Positions 50,879-59,264 of a stretch of 64,000 bases of DNA are shown one piece after another. Both the position numbers and the translations under genes were made by a program. Every line of letters starts with the position of its first letter. Position 1 is the stretch's first letter. The notes below the pieces were generated by a model, which was not told the DNA's origin, searched no databases, and saw nothing but the letters and a program-made list of their open reading frames with translations. Origin of the DNA: an uncultured Pseudovibrio sp. (GTDB lineage Bacteria; Pseudomonadota; Alphaproteobacteria; Rhizobiales; Stappiaceae). The stretch spans positions 1 to 64,000 of the forward strand of contig CANNAV010000002.1 of assembly GCA_947502585.1 (NCBI GenBank), read 5' to 3'.

Positions 50879-52489
50879 CTATTCAGCAGCAAGCCTAGTG
50901 AACGGGCCTGCATTGAGGACCAGATCATCAACATGATTCTGGAAGATCTGGAAGTTCTCAGCGAACATCTCGATAAGCCTTGCAGCCTGCGCGTCATATT
51001 CAGCCGTTTTGCTCCAGGTACTCCGTGGATCAAGAATGCTGGTATCAACACCTGGCACAGCAACCGGAACCATGAAGCCGAAGTTCTCATCCCTGCGGAA
51101 CTCAGCGGTGTTCAAAGACCCGTCCAATGCCGCGCGAAGCAGCGCACGGGTTTCCTTGATTGGCATACGGTGACCAACACCATATGCGCCACCGGTCCAG
51201 CCGGTGTTGACGAGCCAGCAATCAACACTGTGCTCGCGAATCAGATTCTTCAGCAACGCGCCGTATTCTGATGGATGACGCGGCATGAATGGCGCCCCGA
51301 AGCAGGTGGAAAACGTCGCCTGGGGTTCAGTTACACCGCGCTCTGTGCCAGCAACCTTCGCGGTGTAACCGGAAAGGAAATGGTACATCGCCTGTGCATC
51401 AGATAGCTTTGCGATCGGAGGCAGAACACCAAACGCATCAGCTGTCAGCATAATGATATTTTTCGGGTTCGGAGCACGGCCACTTTCACTTGCATTGGGA
51501 ATAAAGTGAATAGGATAGGAACAGCGGGTATTTTCCGTTCTGGACCCGTCATCAAAGTCTGGAACACGAGCATCATCCAGCACAACATTCTCTAAAATGG
51601 TGCCGAAGCGCTGCGTGGTCGCAGAAATCTCGGGCTCCGCTTCTGCAGAAAGGCGAATGGTTTTCGCATAGCAGCCACCTTCAAAGTTGAAGATGCCCTC
51701 TGGCCCCCAGCCATGCTCATCGTCACCGATCAGCGTGCGGGAGGGATCAGCGGAAAGCGTGGTCTTGCCGGTGCCGGACAGGCCGAAGAAAACAGCTGCA
51801 TCGTCATTATCGCCAAGGTTCGCGGAGCAATGCATTGGCATCACACCGTCTTCTGGCAACATATAGTTCAGCATGGAGAAGACGGACTTCTTCATTTCAC
51901 CGGCATAGGCGGTACCGGCGATCAGAACGATCTTATTGGTCAGATCACAGGCAATAACCGTCTCGCTCCGGCAACCATGACGTTCCGGGTCAGCCTTAAA
52001 GCCTGGCAGATCGATGATGGTCATCTCTGATTCAAAGCTTTTCAGGCCTTTGCAGGATGGGCGAAGAAGCATGTTGCGGATAAAGTGGCTATGCCATGCC
52101 AACTCGTTATAAACGCGAACGTTCAGCTGATGCGCAGGGTCAGCGCCTCCATAAAGGTCCTGTACATAAAGGTTCATGCCTTCAGCATGGGCCAGCATGT
52201 CTTGTAAAAGAACATTGAAGTTCTCTGGACTCATCGCTCCACTGTTGTCCCACCATATCGTGTCTTCGGTCCTGGCATCACGAACAACAAACTTGTCTTT
52301 TGGGGAGCGTCCTGTGTGAGCACCTGTTTCAGCACACAGAGCACCGCCAGCGGCGATCTGTGCTTCGCCATTCCTGATAGCATGCTCATAAAGTTCAGCT
52401 TCGGTCAGGTTCCAGTACACACTGTTCAGGTTCTTCAGTCCGAAGGTGTCACACCCAAACGCGGAATTCCGTAGTCCGAACTCTATCAT
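50879..52489 (-). CDS. pckA: phosphoenolpyruvate carboxykinase (ATP)
   Basis: PckA converts oxaloacetate to phosphoenolpyruvate with ATP, the main entry to gluconeogenesis from TCA-cycle acids. The 536-residue protein has [17 protein letters not shown], the kinase P-loop [19 protein letters not shown], and the [16 protein letters not shown] and EGGCYAKTI regions. Its start is divergent from chvI across 423 bases, a layout widely kept in Hyphomicrobiales. It fits the nearby TCA-cycle genes. Confidence 0.96.
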   Translation of the reverse strand: MIEFGLRNSAFGCDTFGLKNLNSVYWNLTEAELYEHAIRNGEAQIAAGGALCAETGAHTGRSPKDKFVVRDARTEDTIWWDNSGAMSPENFNVLLQDMLAHAEGMNLYVQDLYGGADPAHQLNVRVYNELAWHSHFIRNMLLRPSCKGLKSFESEMTIIDLPGFKADPERHGCRSETVIACDLTNKIVLIAGTAYAGEMKKSVFSMLNYMLPEDGVMPMHCSANLGDNDDAAVFFGLSGTGKTTLSADPSRTLIGDDEHGWGPEGIFNFEGGCYAKTIRLSAEAEPEISATTQRFGTILENVVLDDARVPDFDDGSRTENTRCSYPIHFIPNASESGRAPNPKNIIMLTADAFGVLPPIAKLSDAQAMYHFLSGYTAKVAGTERGVTEPQATFSTCFGAPFMPRHPSEYGALLKNLIREHSVDCWLVNTGWTGGAYGVGHRMPIKETRALLRAALDGSLNTAEFRRDENFGFMVPVAVPGVDTSILDPRSTWSKTAEYDAQAARLIEMFAENFQIFQNHVDDLVLNAGPFTRLAAE

Positions 52490-52912
52490 GTCCAGTAGTC
52501 CTTAATCGGCTCACTATTTACCTCGCGTCTTTCAATGGCACTGTGCCAGTGAATTTAGCGATAACGCCCCTTGGATGGAGCAGTCGTACTTAGAAAAGCA
52601 AGACCAGAATCCTTGCGTGTTTACATTAAACCGATTGAAATACGACCTTTTGCTGGCATAGATTTAATTTGCTTATAAAAATAAACTCGGCACAAACTTG
52701 GTTTTCACATTTAGGCGTTTAACGATACACTTCATGCAGAGCATGTGGCACTTGGCAGGCGAAACCCGTTTAAAGTAGCGCTAAATAAGGAAATTCTCCG
52801 AGTACCGTACAAAAACAGGGTTTTGCCTTATTTCAGGGTTAGGGATCGCACAAGTTAATCTAAAATCCCAACTGAGTAGCGAAACGTGCGAGAGAGGAAC
52901 AAGGTCTCTGAT
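52490..52912. promoter_or_regulatory. divergent promoter region of pckA and chvI
   Basis: This 423-base gap serves two divergent promoters. It is AT-rich in its middle and no gene is seen. ChvI-type regulators are likely to bind here, but I could not identify a convincing operator by eye. Confidence 0.4.
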
Positions 52913-53611
52913 ATGCCAACGATTGCTCTGGTCGATGATGACCGTAACATTTTGACATCCGTCTCAATAGCTTTGGAGGCTGAAGGATATCGGGTACAAA
53001 CCTATACTGACGGAACAGTCGCTCTGGAAGGGCTCCAGGCCGACCCGCCGGACCTTGCCATCTTTGATATCAAGATGCCGCGTATGGATGGAATGGAGCT
53101 GCTGCGTCGTTTCCGCCAGATGTCCGATTTGCCCGTGATCTTCCTGACGTCCAAAGACGATGAGATTGACGAGTTATTTGGGCTGAAAATGGGCGCTGAC
53201 GACTTTATACGTAAACCGTTCTCTCAACGTTTGCTGGTTGAGCGTGTGAAGGCCGTTATGCGCCGTGCTGCACCACGCGATGCCGCAAACGCTTCGACTG
53301 AAACCTCCAAGCTGCTGGAGCGTGGCAACCTTGTCATGGACAAAGAACGCCACACCTGCACATGGCTTGCAAAGCCGGTCACTCTGACAGTGACAGAATT
53401 TCTCATTCTCTTTGCACTCGCGCAGCGCCCCGGCGTTGTGAAAAGCCGTAATGCACTCATGGATGCTGCCTACGATGATCAGGTCTATGTTGATGATCGC
53501 ACCATAGACAGCCATATCAAGCGCCTTCGCAAGAAGTTCAAAGTGGTTGATGATGACTTTGATATGATCGAAACACTCTACGGTGTGGGTTATCGCTTCC
53601 GCGAGAACTGA
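52913..53611 (+). CDS. chvI: response regulator ChvI
   Basis: ChvI is an OmpR-family response regulator that works with ChvG in acid, cell-envelope and host-associated responses in Hyphomicrobiales. The 232-residue protein has the receiver domain [20 protein letters not shown] with phospho-acceptor Asp52 in [10 protein letters not shown], and a C-terminal winged-helix DNA-binding domain ending [14 protein letters not shown] start at ATG 52913, since AAGGT lies eight bases upstream; a GTG 27 bases earlier is an alternative. It opens the chvI-chvG-hprK-manX-ptsH operon. Confidence 0.93.
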   Translation: MPTIALVDDDRNILTSVSIALEAEGYRVQTYTDGTVALEGLQADPPDLAIFDIKMPRMDGMELLRRFRQMSDLPVIFLTSKDDEIDELFGLKMGADDFIRKPFSQRLLVERVKAVMRRAAPRDAANASTETSKLLERGNLVMDKERHTCTWLAKPVTLTVTEFLILFALAQRPGVVKSRNALMDAAYDDQVYVDDRTIDSHIKRLRKKFKVVDDDFDMIETLYGVGYRFREN

Positions 53612-53689
53612 TCCTGAGCAGCCTGTAAAGGGTCGTCTGAGGGCTGGAAAGCCTGAGAACATACGTTCCTGAGAATTCGATAAGAGCGA

Positions 53690-55519
53690 ATGCCGGAAAT
53701 TAAAGAAAAGCAAAAGCGGAAAGACAGTGAAGCAGACAACATTTCTGATTCTCATGAGCCGCAACATACAGGTGTGTTCCGTTGGCTGGGACGCAGGCGC
53801 GTACGACAACGGGTCTTTACCCGCTGGATCTCTCTTGCTGGTATCTATGCTTTTTCTTCTTTGACCCGCCGCATTCTGGTGCTCAACCTTGTCGGTCTCC
53901 TGGCTATGGTGATCTCTATTTTGTACCTGAACCAGTTTCAGGCAGGTCTGATTGATGCGCGCGTTCAGTCATTGCTGGTTCAGGGCGAGATCATTGCCGG
54001 CGCCATTGCAGCTTCCACCACAGGCGACGGTCATTCTCTTATGGTTGATCCGGAGATGCTGCTGCGTCTGGAAGCCGGAGAATCAACCAGCGCCCGCTCG
54101 ACGCTCGGGAGTCTCGACTTCCCAATCAACCCTGAAATTGTGGGGCCTATGCTCCGACGACTGATCTCACCCACCAGGACGCGGGCACGAATCTACGACC
54201 CGGAAGGCGTGCTGATGCTGGATTCACGCCAGCTCCACGCCCAAAATCAAATCTTCCGCTTCGACCTGCCACCTCCGGACGAAAGCAAAACCCCCTTCTT
54301 CCAAAAAATGTGGGAGGAGCTAAAGCTCTGGATTCGCCGTGGTGAGTATCCGCCGTATAAAGAAGTCGGACGCACGGAAGGTCGCGAGTACCCTGAGGTT
54401 AAGGCTGCTTTAGCTGGTTCTCCGGCCTCCGTTGTCCGTGTTGGTGCAAAAGGTGAGATGGTTGTTGCCGTGGCCGTGCCAATTCAACGTTTCCGCGGCG
54501 TTCTTGGCTCTTTGCTCCTGTCAACACAAGGCGGGGATATTGACAGTATCGTCGCTGCAGAACGCAATGCGATCCTGAAGATCTTCCTCGTTGCCGCTGT
54601 TGTGGTGGTGATCCTGTCCGTGCTGTTGGCCGGCACTATCGCAGGACCAGTCCGCCGCTTGTCAGAAGCTGCACAAAAAGTGCAGTCAGCGATCAACACG
54701 CGAGAAGAAATTCCCGCGTTTGAAGATCGCTATGATGAGATTGGGCACCTGGCGCGCGCACTGAGAAACATGACCAAGGCTCTGTATGGTCGCATGGACG
54801 CAATTGAGAGTTTTGCCGCAGACGTGGCGCACGAGCTGAAAAACCCGCTGACATCTCTCAGAAGTGCTGTTGAAACTTTGCCTGTGGCAAAGAATGAGCG
54901 ATCACGCGAACGCTTGCTTGAAGTTATCCAGCATGATGTAAAGCGCCTTGATCGTTTAATCACAGACATCTCTGAGGCGTCACGAATCGATGCGGAGATG
55001 TCTCGCGCAGAATCCCGCGATATTGATATGGCAACTCTGCTGCAGGCTGTTGTTTCTATTGCCAATGAGCGCGCTTGTGATGATATCGCGCATGTCGAGC
55101 TGAAGTTTGAGCCGGCGAAGACAGACAAAAACTTCCAGATGCACGGCAATGACCAGCGTCTTGGTCAGGTCATCAACAACCTGATCGACAACGCCCGCTC
55201 GTTTGCACCAGAAGGCACAACGGTTAAAATTACCGCCACACGCATGAATGATCAGATCATCATCTGGGTCGAAGATTCTGGTCCTGGTATTAAAGAAGAG
55301 CTCCGCGAACGCGTTTTTGAGCGGTTTTACACGGACAGACCGGAATATGAGGGCTTCGGAAACAATTCCGGTCTGGGTCTTTCAATCTGTCGCCAGATTA
55401 TTGAAGCACACCGGGGTGAAATTTTGGTAATGAACCGAATCTCAGAAGAGGACGGGCAAGAGCCGAAAGTGCTCGGAGCGCGGTTTGTGATTAAACTGAA
55501 GGCCAAAACAACCTCATGA
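53690..55519 (+). CDS. chvG: sensor histidine kinase ChvG
   Basis: ChvG is the membrane sensor paired with ChvI. The 609-residue protein has a cytoplasmic N-terminal segment, a first membrane helix (about residues 60-85), a periplasmic sensing domain to about 290, a second helix (FLVAAVVVVILSVLLAGTIA), a HAMP region, the phosphoacceptor His381 in FAADVAHELKNPLTSLRS, and the ATP-binding NNLIDNARSFAPEG and GLGLSICRQIIEAHRGE. It is full-length. It overlaps hprK by four bases (ATGA). Confidence 0.93.
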   Translation: MPEIKEKQKRKDSEADNISDSHEPQHTGVFRWLGRRRVRQRVFTRWISLAGIYAFSSLTRRILVLNLVGLLAMVISILYLNQFQAGLIDARVQSLLVQGEIIAGAIAASTTGDGHSLMVDPEMLLRLEAGESTSARSTLGSLDFPINPEIVGPMLRRLISPTRTRARIYDPEGVLMLDSRQLHAQNQIFRFDLPPPDESKTPFFQKMWEELKLWIRRGEYPPYKEVGRTEGREYPEVKAALAGSPASVVRVGAKGEMVVAVAVPIQRFRGVLGSLLLSTQGGDIDSIVAAERNAILKIFLVAAVVVVILSVLLAGTIAGPVRRLSEAAQKVQSAINTREEIPAFEDRYDEIGHLARALRNMTKALYGRMDAIESFAADVAHELKNPLTSLRSAVETLPVAKNERSRERLLEVIQHDVKRLDRLITDISEASRIDAEMSRAESRDIDMATLLQAVVSIANERACDDIAHVELKFEPAKTDKNFQMHGNDQRLGQVINNLIDNARSFAPEGTTVKITATRMNDQIIIWVEDSGPGIKEELRERVFERFYTDRPEYEGFGNNSGLGLSICRQIIEAHRGEILVMNRISEEDGQEPKVLGARFVIKLKAKTTS

Positions 55520-56010
55520 CCACACTGGATCAGAAGCAGAGTGCACAGGCAGCCGAAGGACAGGCAATACACGCGACTTGTCTGGTGGTTGGCACGAAAG
55601 GCATTCTGATCCGCGGATATTCAGGAACAGGCAAGTCTGCCCTGGCGCTGGAAATGATACAGCGTGCCCGCCTGAACGGCAGTTTTACGGCACTTGTTGC
55701 CGATGATCGTGTCTGTATTGCTGAAAAAAATGGTCGCTTAATAGGGTCTTGCCCAAATCCAATCAGGGGAAAGGCAGAGCTGCGAGGCTATGGTATTGTC
55801 GGTGTTCCGTATCTTGATACTGCAGTAATCCATATAGTTCTGGACCTGAAAGCGCGAGAGGAAATTGACAGATTGCCGGAGGAGCGCCAGCTAACCTGTG
55901 AACTTTGCTCAGTCAAATTAATTCGGCAACAAGTGCCCAAAGAAGATCATTTAGCTGCTCTTCGGCTCGCCAATGCACTTATTTTTACTAATCCAGTGCA
56001 CAACTATTAG
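55516..56010 (+). CDS. hprK: HPr kinase/phosphorylase, short alphaproteobacterial form
   Basis: HprK phosphorylates and dephosphorylates HPr on serine. The 164-residue protein contains only the catalytic domain: IHATCLVVGTKGILIRGYSG with the phosphate-binding histidine, the P-loop GYSGTGKSALALEMI, and the ELRGYGIVGVPYLDTAV segment that matches the HprK signature. The N-terminal domain of the Gram-positive enzyme is absent, which is normal in alphaproteobacteria. It starts with ATGA overlapping chvG, so its translation is coupled. Confidence 0.9.
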   Translation: MTTLDQKQSAQAAEGQAIHATCLVVGTKGILIRGYSGTGKSALALEMIQRARLNGSFTALVADDRVCIAEKNGRLIGSCPNPIRGKAELRGYGIVGVPYLDTAVIHIVLDLKAREEIDRLPEERQLTCELCSVKLIRQQVPKEDHLAALRLANALIFTNPVHNY

Positions 56011-56118
56011 CCCTCTGTGTATGAGTATGCTGATTCTTCTTGCACTGCAGCGTGTCCTTCAACAAAGTAGGATTGGAGTAACCACAGAGCAGACACTCTG
56101 TTAGTTCGCGGGAAATAT

Positions 56119-56523
56119 ATGATTGGTCTAGTTCTTGTCACCCATGGTCGGTTGGCAGAAGAGTTCAAATCGGCTCTTGAGCATGTTGTAGGTCCACAGG
56201 ACCGGGTAGCAACCATCTGCATCGGCCCAGACGACGATATGGAACAACGTCGTCAGGACATCCTGCGTTCCGTTGAAGCAGTAAACGACAGCTCTGGCGT
56301 TGTTCTTCTTACCGATATGTTTGGCGGCACGCCTTCTAATCTCGCTATTTCTGTGATGGATGGCGGTTGCGTTGAGGTCATAGCTGGTGTGAACCTGCCG
56401 ATGCTTATAAAGCTGGCAAGCGTTCGAAGTGATAAACCGCTCGCCGAAGCGGTAGAAGAAGCCCGCAGTGCAGGACAGAAGTATATCTCAGTAGCTTCGC
56501 AGGTTCTGTCCGGGCAAGGCTAA
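56119..56523 (+). CDS. manX: PTS EIIA component, mannose family
   Basis: This 134-residue protein is a PTS EIIA domain of the mannose family. The phosphohistidine is His9 in LVLVTHGRLAEEF, and the conserved TDMFGGTPSNLAISVM loop follows. No EIIB, EIIC or EIID is nearby, so it is probably a regulatory phosphocarrier, as proposed for similar alphaproteobacterial proteins. It lies between hprK and ptsH in the chvI operon. Confidence 0.9.
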   Translation: MIGLVLVTHGRLAEEFKSALEHVVGPQDRVATICIGPDDDMEQRRQDILRSVEAVNDSSGVVLLTDMFGGTPSNLAISVMDGGCVEVIAGVNLPMLIKLASVRSDKPLAEAVEEARSAGQKYISVASQVLSGQG

Positions 56524-56528
56524 AGAAT

Positions 56529-56813
56529 ATGGATGAATGCACCGTGTTAGCTCGCGACCTGACCATCGTGAACACCAGGGGTTTGCACGCGCGCGCCTCT
56601 GCCAAGCTGGTCAAGCTGGTTGAGACGTTTGATGCTCATGTAAAAGTTTCCAAGGACGGCCAGACTGTTGGCGGGACCTCCATCATGGGGCTAATGATGC
56701 TTGCAGCCAGCCCAGGCTGCTCAATCCACGTTGTTGTCACCGGCAATCAAAAAGAAGAAGCCCTTTCTGCCATCGCACATCTGGTTGAAGATGGTTTCGG
56801 CGAGAGAGACTGA
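56529..56813 (+). CDS. ptsH: phosphocarrier protein HPr
   Basis: HPr shuttles phosphate from PTS enzyme I to EIIA proteins. The 94-residue protein has the phosphohistidine His20 in NTRGLHARASAKL and the HprK target serine, Ser51, in GGTSIMGLMMLAASPG. Both regulatory phosphorylation sites are kept, consistent with the hprK two genes upstream. It is five bases past manX and closes the operon; the Nudix gene follows after 25 bases. Confidence 0.93.
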   Translation: MDECTVLARDLTIVNTRGLHARASAKLVKLVETFDAHVKVSKDGQTVGGTSIMGLMMLAASPGCSIHVVVTGNQKEEALSAIAHLVEDGFGERD

Positions 56814-56838
56814 ATAAGTCGAGCACCCGGAGGTTCTG

Positions 56839-57291
56839 ATGAAAAAGCGCCCTGCTTCCCGCCTGTTGGTGGTTGATCCTCAAGACCGAATTCTCCTCTT
56901 TAATTTCAAGTTCGACAAAGGTCCTCTCAAGAGTCAGGACTATTGGGCCACTGTTGGTGGTGGTGTTGAGCCGGGTGAGAGCTTTAAAGAAGCCGCCCGC
57001 CGCGAACTTCTGGAAGAAACCGGAATCACCGAACCTGTCGGTGAGGAGATCCACGTCAGAAGAGCAGTCTTTCAGATACCATCCGGTGAAATGGTGGATG
57101 CCGAAGAACATTTTTTCTTTGTCACCGTTTCCGATCCGAAAATCGACTATTCCAACCACACGGAATTAGAAACGCAGGTAATGAGAGAGCATCACTGGTG
57201 GACACGTGAAGAACTCGAAACGACCTCTCTGACAGTCTTTCCTGAAAATATCCTGGAGATTCTAGCGCCTTACCTTCCCCAAAATGCATAA
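56839..57291 (+). CDS. Nudix hydrolase
   Basis: The 150-residue protein has the full Nudix box GGVEPGESFKEAARRELL followed by EETGI, matching the GX5EX7REUXEEXGU pattern, so it should hydrolyse nucleoside diphosphate derivatives or related molecules. The flanking blocks RPASRLLVVDPQDRILLFNF and the C-terminal WWTREELETTSLTVFPENIL are typical of small housecleaning members. The substrate is not fixed. It lies 25 bases after ptsH and may be cotranscribed. Confidence 0.9.
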   Translation: MKKRPASRLLVVDPQDRILLFNFKFDKGPLKSQDYWATVGGGVEPGESFKEAARRELLEETGITEPVGEEIHVRRAVFQIPSGEMVDAEEHFFFVTVSDPKIDYSNHTELETQVMREHHWWTREELETTSLTVFPENILEILAPYLPQNA

Positions 57292-57467
57292 AGGATTTCG
57301 TCTGCCTTCATTTGCCTGCACCCTTATAAGGCATAAAGAAACCTTTATATCTTTATTGCTTTCTGCGTCTTCTGTCATGTATAAGAGCATGCAATGGGCG
57401 TTCACTTTACGACCACTCATCAACCATGCGGGAGAGGACTATGGGTCCGGGCATTCAGGAAGATTTA

Positions 57468-58868
57468 ATGACTGCGTCTAACGATTACTACGTCAAAGAC
57501 ATCTCACTTGCAGAGTGGGGTCGTACTGAAATTGAAATTGCTGAAACCGAAATGCCGGGCCTGATGGCTTGTCGTGAGGAGTATGGTGCCAGCAAGCCTC
57601 TGAAAGGCGCACGCATCGCTGGTTCCCTGCACATGACCATCCAGACAGCGGTTCTGATTGAGACCCTCATTGAGTTGGGTGCAGAAGTTCGCTGGGCGTC
57701 CTGTAACATCTTCTCCACGCAGGATCAGGCTGCAGCTGCAATCGCAGCAGCTGGCATTCCGGTGTTCGCTGAAAAAGGCGAAACCCTTGATGAATACTGG
57801 ACATATGCGGACAAAATTTTCGATTGGGGCGACGGCCAGACCGCAAACCTCATTCTGGATGATGGCGGCGACGCAACTTTGATGATTCTTCTCGGCGCGA
57901 AAGCTGAGAAAGACCCATCCGCCCTCGACAACCCGTCCAACGAAGAAGAAACCGCTCTGTTCGCAGCGATCAGGCGCCGCCTCGAAAAAGATCCGGGCTT
58001 CTACTCCAAAGTTAAAGACAACATCCAGGGCGTCTCCGAAGAGACCACCACGGGCGTAATGCGCCTTTACGAAATGCAGAAGAAGGGCGACCTGCCATTC
58101 CCTGCAATCAATGTGAACGACTCTGTCACCAAGTCCAAGTTCGACAACCGCTATGGCTGCCGTGAGTCTCTCGTAGACGGCATCCGCCGAGGTACCGACG
58201 TGATGATGGCTGGTAAGGTCGCTGTTGTTGCTGGTTACGGCGATGTTGGTAAAGGCTCTGCGCAGTCTCTGGAAGGCGCTGGGGCACGTGTGATCGTGAC
58301 TGAGATCGATCCAATCTGTGCACTCCAGGCTGCAATGGACGGCTACGAAGTGAAGACGATGGAGCAGGCCATCGGTGAAGGCGATATCTTCGTCACCACC
58401 ACCGGCAACAAAGACGTCATCACAGCTGACCACATGCGCGACATGAAAGATATGGCAATCGTATGCAATATCGGTCACTTCGACAACGAGATCCAGGTTG
58501 CTGCACTGCGTAACTACAAATGGCGCAATGTGAAGCCACAGGTTGACCTGATTGAGTATCCGGATGGCAAGCGTTTGATCCTTCTCTCCGAAGGACGTCT
58601 GGTAAACCTCGGCAACGCAACGGGTCATCCATCCTTCGTGATGTCCGCCAGCTTCACTAACCAGGTTCTGGCGCAAATGGAGCTGCACACTAAAGGCGAC
58701 AGCTACAAAAATGAAGTCTACGTGCTGCCTAAGCATCTGGATGAGAAGGTTGCGCGCCTGCATCTTAAAAAGCTCGGCGCGACTCTGTCTGAACTGACGG
58801 ACGATCAGGCCAACTATCTCGGTCTCGACAAGTCCGGTCCATTCAAGTCTGAGCACTACAAGTACTGA
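57468..58868 (+). CDS. ahcY: S-adenosylhomocysteine hydrolase
   Basis: AhcY removes S-adenosylhomocysteine, the product of methyl transfer, by cleaving it to adenosine and homocysteine. The 466-residue protein starts [20 protein letters not shown], with the NAD-binding [20 protein letters not shown] and the C-terminal [11 protein letters not shown], the family's invariant end. I start at ATG 57468 with AGGAAG just upstream; the codons above it, from 57426, have no homology. It is followed by divL after about 400 bases; linkage of the two is common in Hyphomicrobiales. Confidence 0.96.
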   Translation: MTASNDYYVKDISLAEWGRTEIEIAETEMPGLMACREEYGASKPLKGARIAGSLHMTIQTAVLIETLIELGAEVRWASCNIFSTQDQAAAAIAAAGIPVFAEKGETLDEYWTYADKIFDWGDGQTANLILDDGGDATLMILLGAKAEKDPSALDNPSNEEETALFAAIRRRLEKDPGFYSKVKDNIQGVSEETTTGVMRLYEMQKKGDLPFPAINVNDSVTKSKFDNRYGCRESLVDGIRRGTDVMMAGKVAVVAGYGDVGKGSAQSLEGAGARVIVTEIDPICALQAAMDGYEVKTMEQAIGEGDIFVTTTGNKDVITADHMRDMKDMAIVCNIGHFDNEIQVAALRNYKWRNVKPQVDLIEYPDGKRLILLSEGRLVNLGNATGHPSFVMSASFTNQVLAQMELHTKGDSYKNEVYVLPKHLDEKVARLHLKKLGATLSELTDDQANYLGLDKSGPFKSEHYKY

Positions 58869-58937
58869 TAAGGCTGAAGCGGGTTCCGGTTGACTGGATT
58901 CAGTCAAACAACGAAAGTTCGCTCAGACAAGAAGGTC

Positions 58938-58977
58938 AGAGCACGTCCTGCGAATATAAATGAACGCGGCGTGCTCT
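58938..58977 (+). other. hairpin downstream of ahcY
   Basis: AGAGCACG at 58938-58945 pairs with CGTGCTCT at 58970-58977. Inside, CC pairs with GG and GCG with CGC around an AT-rich loop, leaving two small bulges. No T run follows. It may terminate ahcY weakly or be another mobile palindrome. Confidence 0.4.
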
Positions 58978-59264
58978 AAAGGATTTAGTGTTACCAGATC
59001 CATGAATTCTACCAGGCCTACCAAGCACACTTTCAATATATTGGGGGTACGCATGTTGGGCTTACTACAGATTGCAGTGGATGAATAATTCGCCCACAGA
59101 ATTTGTTTACTTTTTGTAAAGATCCTCTTCTTCCCAAAAATCAATCAGGTTATGTTGATTATCGAATCAGTCGTTAAGTTAGGCAGTTGAACGACTTATT
59201 CGTGATTCGTGACACCAGTGCGGCGTGTGACATGAATCTAAGGCGGCGAAGAAAGGGGCACAAC

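Noticed and set aside
57292-57467. S-adenosylhomocysteine riboswitch upstream of ahcY
   Set aside because: The known conserved SAH-riboswitch blocks could not be found in this leader, and no clear stems with the correct loops were seen.
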